Shown piece by piece: positions 7,101 to 7,953 of a stretch of 7,953 bases of DNA (position 1 is its first letter; each line of letters begins with the position of its first letter). The notes beneath the pieces are model-generated. The model saw only the letters and a program-made list of their open reading frames with translations. It was not told where the DNA came from and made no database searches. A program made the position numbers and the translations under genes. Source of the DNA: an archaeon (GTDB lineage: Archaea; Thermoplasmatota; Thermoplasmata; Methanomassiliicoccales; Methanomethylophilaceae); NCBI GenBank assembly GCA_024399225.1, contig JAKSHV010000042.1:1-7953 (forward strand). The letters are read 5' to 3'.

Positions 7101-7953
7101 TCGAACTAACAAGGAAGACCCTTTCCGATATCGAATCCTATCTCTCGAAAGAGGGCGTAGGAGAGATCGAGAGCGACCGCCTTGTAAAGGAACTCAGGAA
7201 GTATGTCAACGTTGTCGGAATCACCAGCACCGCCGAGGGAGTTGCCCGTGACAAAGATCTGCAGAGTGCATCCGCCCCGTTCCTCGATGTCACCACGATG
7301 GGTGTCGACACAGTCATCATCGATGAGGTGAGTAAGGTTCCGTTCCCCGAACTGCTCCGCCCAATCCTCGCCGGTAAGAAAGTCATACTCGTGGGTGACC
7401 ACAAACAGTTGTCTCCCTTGTACAACGTGAAGATTAACGAGCACACCAGGAATGCAACTGCAGAGGAGATCGAGAACGAACAGAGGTACAAGGTCATGTA
7501 CGAGACCCCCCTCTTCGAAGAGCTCTTCGACGGAACCGATGACGGCTGCAAGACAATGCTCAGGACGCAGTACCGTATGGCCGAGCCCATCATGCAGGCC
7601 ATCAACCGCTTCTACGACGGCGGTCTCGAAACGGGCTGTGCACCCGGTTCCAGAGAGCACAACATCAATGTGCCAGGCATAATCGGTCCCGACACATCAA
7701 TCATGTTTGTGAACTGCAAGGGTAATGGAATCAGACGCGAGGGAAGCACATCATACGAGAATCCCCTCGAGGCAAATGTCGTCTTCCAGCTCGTCAAGAT
7801 GTTCGAGGAACATTGCGAGAAAGGCGTGAACGGAAAACCTCTGTCCGAATGCAATGAAGATGACAAACTCAGCATGGGAGTCATCAGCCCTTACGCATCC
7901 CACAACAGGCTCATTAGGCGCAAAACGAACGGATTCTATGAATCTCTCGCCAA
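4196..7953 (+). CDS. Very large superfamily 1 (UPF1/DNA2-like) helicase, C-terminus beyond window
   Basis: An ATP-driven DNA or RNA helicase; 1252 residues are in view and the frame is still open at the right edge. Helicase motifs in order: Q-motif glutamine (Q558 in NELQKKAINEA), Walker A GPPGTGKT (576-583), motif Ia TSQNNKAIDNA (603-613), a pre-motif-II segment VVGITSTAEGVA (1006-1017), Walker B IIDEVSK with D1043/E1044, motif III GDHKQLSPL (1067-1075), motif IV LRTQYRM (1122-1128), and MGVISPYASHNRLIRR (1227-1242). This order and the GDHKQL and QYRM signatures mark the UPF1-like SF1B group (AAA_11/AAA_12, COG1112). Motifs V and VI must lie past the edge. The first ~550 residues match nothing I recognise; they include a charged helix near 418-455. 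Between motifs Ia and II lies an insert of about 400 residues with coiled-coil-like stretches near 670-725 and 857-1000. No signal peptide. The gene is divergent from Sel1-dus. Whether it serves repair, RNA turnover or phage defence cannot be told from this window. Confidence 0.92.
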   Translation, partial: MQNRDRSSRDPAGLIEKFKLRDEAALNYMPTEESTLVINFVECWNKSAERKGAKRFSPFKNSLAEQFSMMSYDLTEFRDLITFIWSNLYRLQNKPMRNVFLSHPSFLKSLSDPGQDVTLENVALRIPLDKTAPGESRKLDLVLMGNIVITEGKIPKKEYVVKGLSLMINSPHYGEIMVKTALVCRVMNSVMEGFYTTKGELADGRGRGIYNNSILTPTLLSELNEHYIVKEPHTVIAKLNDWVEFLTNESKYAQSQSVSSYTIERPEFLTAYRIPAGTDAGKGRIIVETPDAIWTDTAVEGSEPRLIVRISHKADPRAVEYDSKYVERFNSLVLTGIRIVDPTDKHLDNRFRKDSAERALEKRMSRVGNEYLNPTEVHGLLPDEVTAPARLRRDQAVAGIRSGFEDRITKELENSVAQGEDPEVARIEIEQRLAQERKLRIKEVNNEFREEIDRLYSGCEDCTLTIYFEIPVPRGTSTKNEMESRTKFFAKGRHYVVVSDQVGTMTNISRQMDALVSFLKGEVANPYIASHLFYSGTAPTDSKEEIGHLFGNNFNELQKKAINEAVASNGLYLIQGPPGTGKTQVISEITIQEILKGRKVLITSQNNKAIDNAFDRLVRNAVVRPVRIMSENGSSEYEIENIVSTLYRNIGKSLRDQMRLYDDPESKVPAEEKYARIKELREEMEELAEDAEEPIEEIPLLYEDIAFAKQKILDIEREKAENESNISLVNTLIAGLGTFELTSYTPFVKEIKDVFREYSTLEAKNAASAENELEGKLFGRHGYCAAIMSIPQEEFDEQMMLMDDNRDYVSLFTKLYDTDNESEKIRLSASLEELVATRGIEPSAFGLLETFRADLPRNLPEIRSRLERIRSKMQYLLNARLEQYAGYMPNEADEKKKRKLLADSQEELEEYLEDKDYIAYAKVRQELTEAIRDMFEYLNISDRYDDLEEAISILDLRMSMITEMGSEDLELTRKTLSDIESYLSKEGVGEIESDRLVKELRKYVNVVGITSTAEGVARDKDLQSASAPFLDVTTMGVDTVIIDEVSKVPFPELLRPILAGKKVILVGDHKQLSPLYNVKINEHTRNATAEEIENEQRYKVMYETPLFEELFDGTDDGCKTMLRTQYRMAEPIMQAINRFYDGGLETGCAPGSREHNINVPGIIGPDTSIMFVNCKGNGIRREGSTSYENPLEANVVFQLVKMFEEHCEKGVNGKPLSECNEDDKLSMGVISPYASHNRLIRRKTNGFYESLA

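Noticed and set aside
7106..7660. 184-residue open frame on the minus strand inside the helicase
   Set aside because: It lies opposite helicase motifs II to IV; no own start signals or recognisable domain.
1..7953. tRNA, rRNA, CRISPR array, insertion sequence or attachment site
   Set aside because: The only non-coding stretches are about 136 and 147 bases long; neither shows tRNA-like arms, spaced direct repeats or terminal inverted repeats, and no transposase or integrase motif appears.

Overview
The window most likely comes from an archaeon. The non-coding gaps carry TATA-like boxes about 25-35 bases ahead of start codons, one of them spaced for a leaderless mRNA, and no bacterial -35/-10 pairs are evident. 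The combination of an acidic secreted protein, a Sel1-repeat protein and a stand-alone Dus, at moderate GC, suggests a methanogen of the Methanomassiliicoccales (Thermoplasmatota). No taxonomic marker gene lies in the window, so this placement is inference only.

The layout is simple: three genes on the minus strand, one divergent gene on the plus strand, and almost no spare DNA. From left to right: (1) positions 1-2030, minus, the first 676 residues of a large acidic secreted protein with a clear signal peptide; its C-terminus is off the left edge. (2) Positions 2167-3186, minus, a complete tRNA-dihydrouridine synthase with all core motifs. (3) Positions 3203-4048, minus, a Sel1-repeat protein with a separate basic C-terminal domain, 16 bases upstream of the dus gene and probably co-transcribed with it. 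(4) Positions 4196-7953, plus, the first 1252 residues of a very large superfamily 1 (UPF1/DNA2-like, COG1112-type) helicase whose last motifs and C-terminus run off the right edge. The only non-coding stretches are 2031-2166 and 4049-4195, both promoter regions.

The Sel1 protein and the Dus enzyme may be functionally linked (a helical-repeat scaffold next to a tRNA-modifying enzyme), but only their adjacency supports this. The secreted protein has its own promoter and ribosome binding site and looks independent. The helicase is the most unusual item: about 550 N-terminal residues that I cannot assign, plus an insert of roughly 400 residues, largely helical, between helicase motifs Ia and II. 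Helicases of this class occur both in nucleic-acid maintenance and in antiviral defence systems; the window does not decide between these. I found no RNA genes, CRISPR array, insertion sequence or attachment site.
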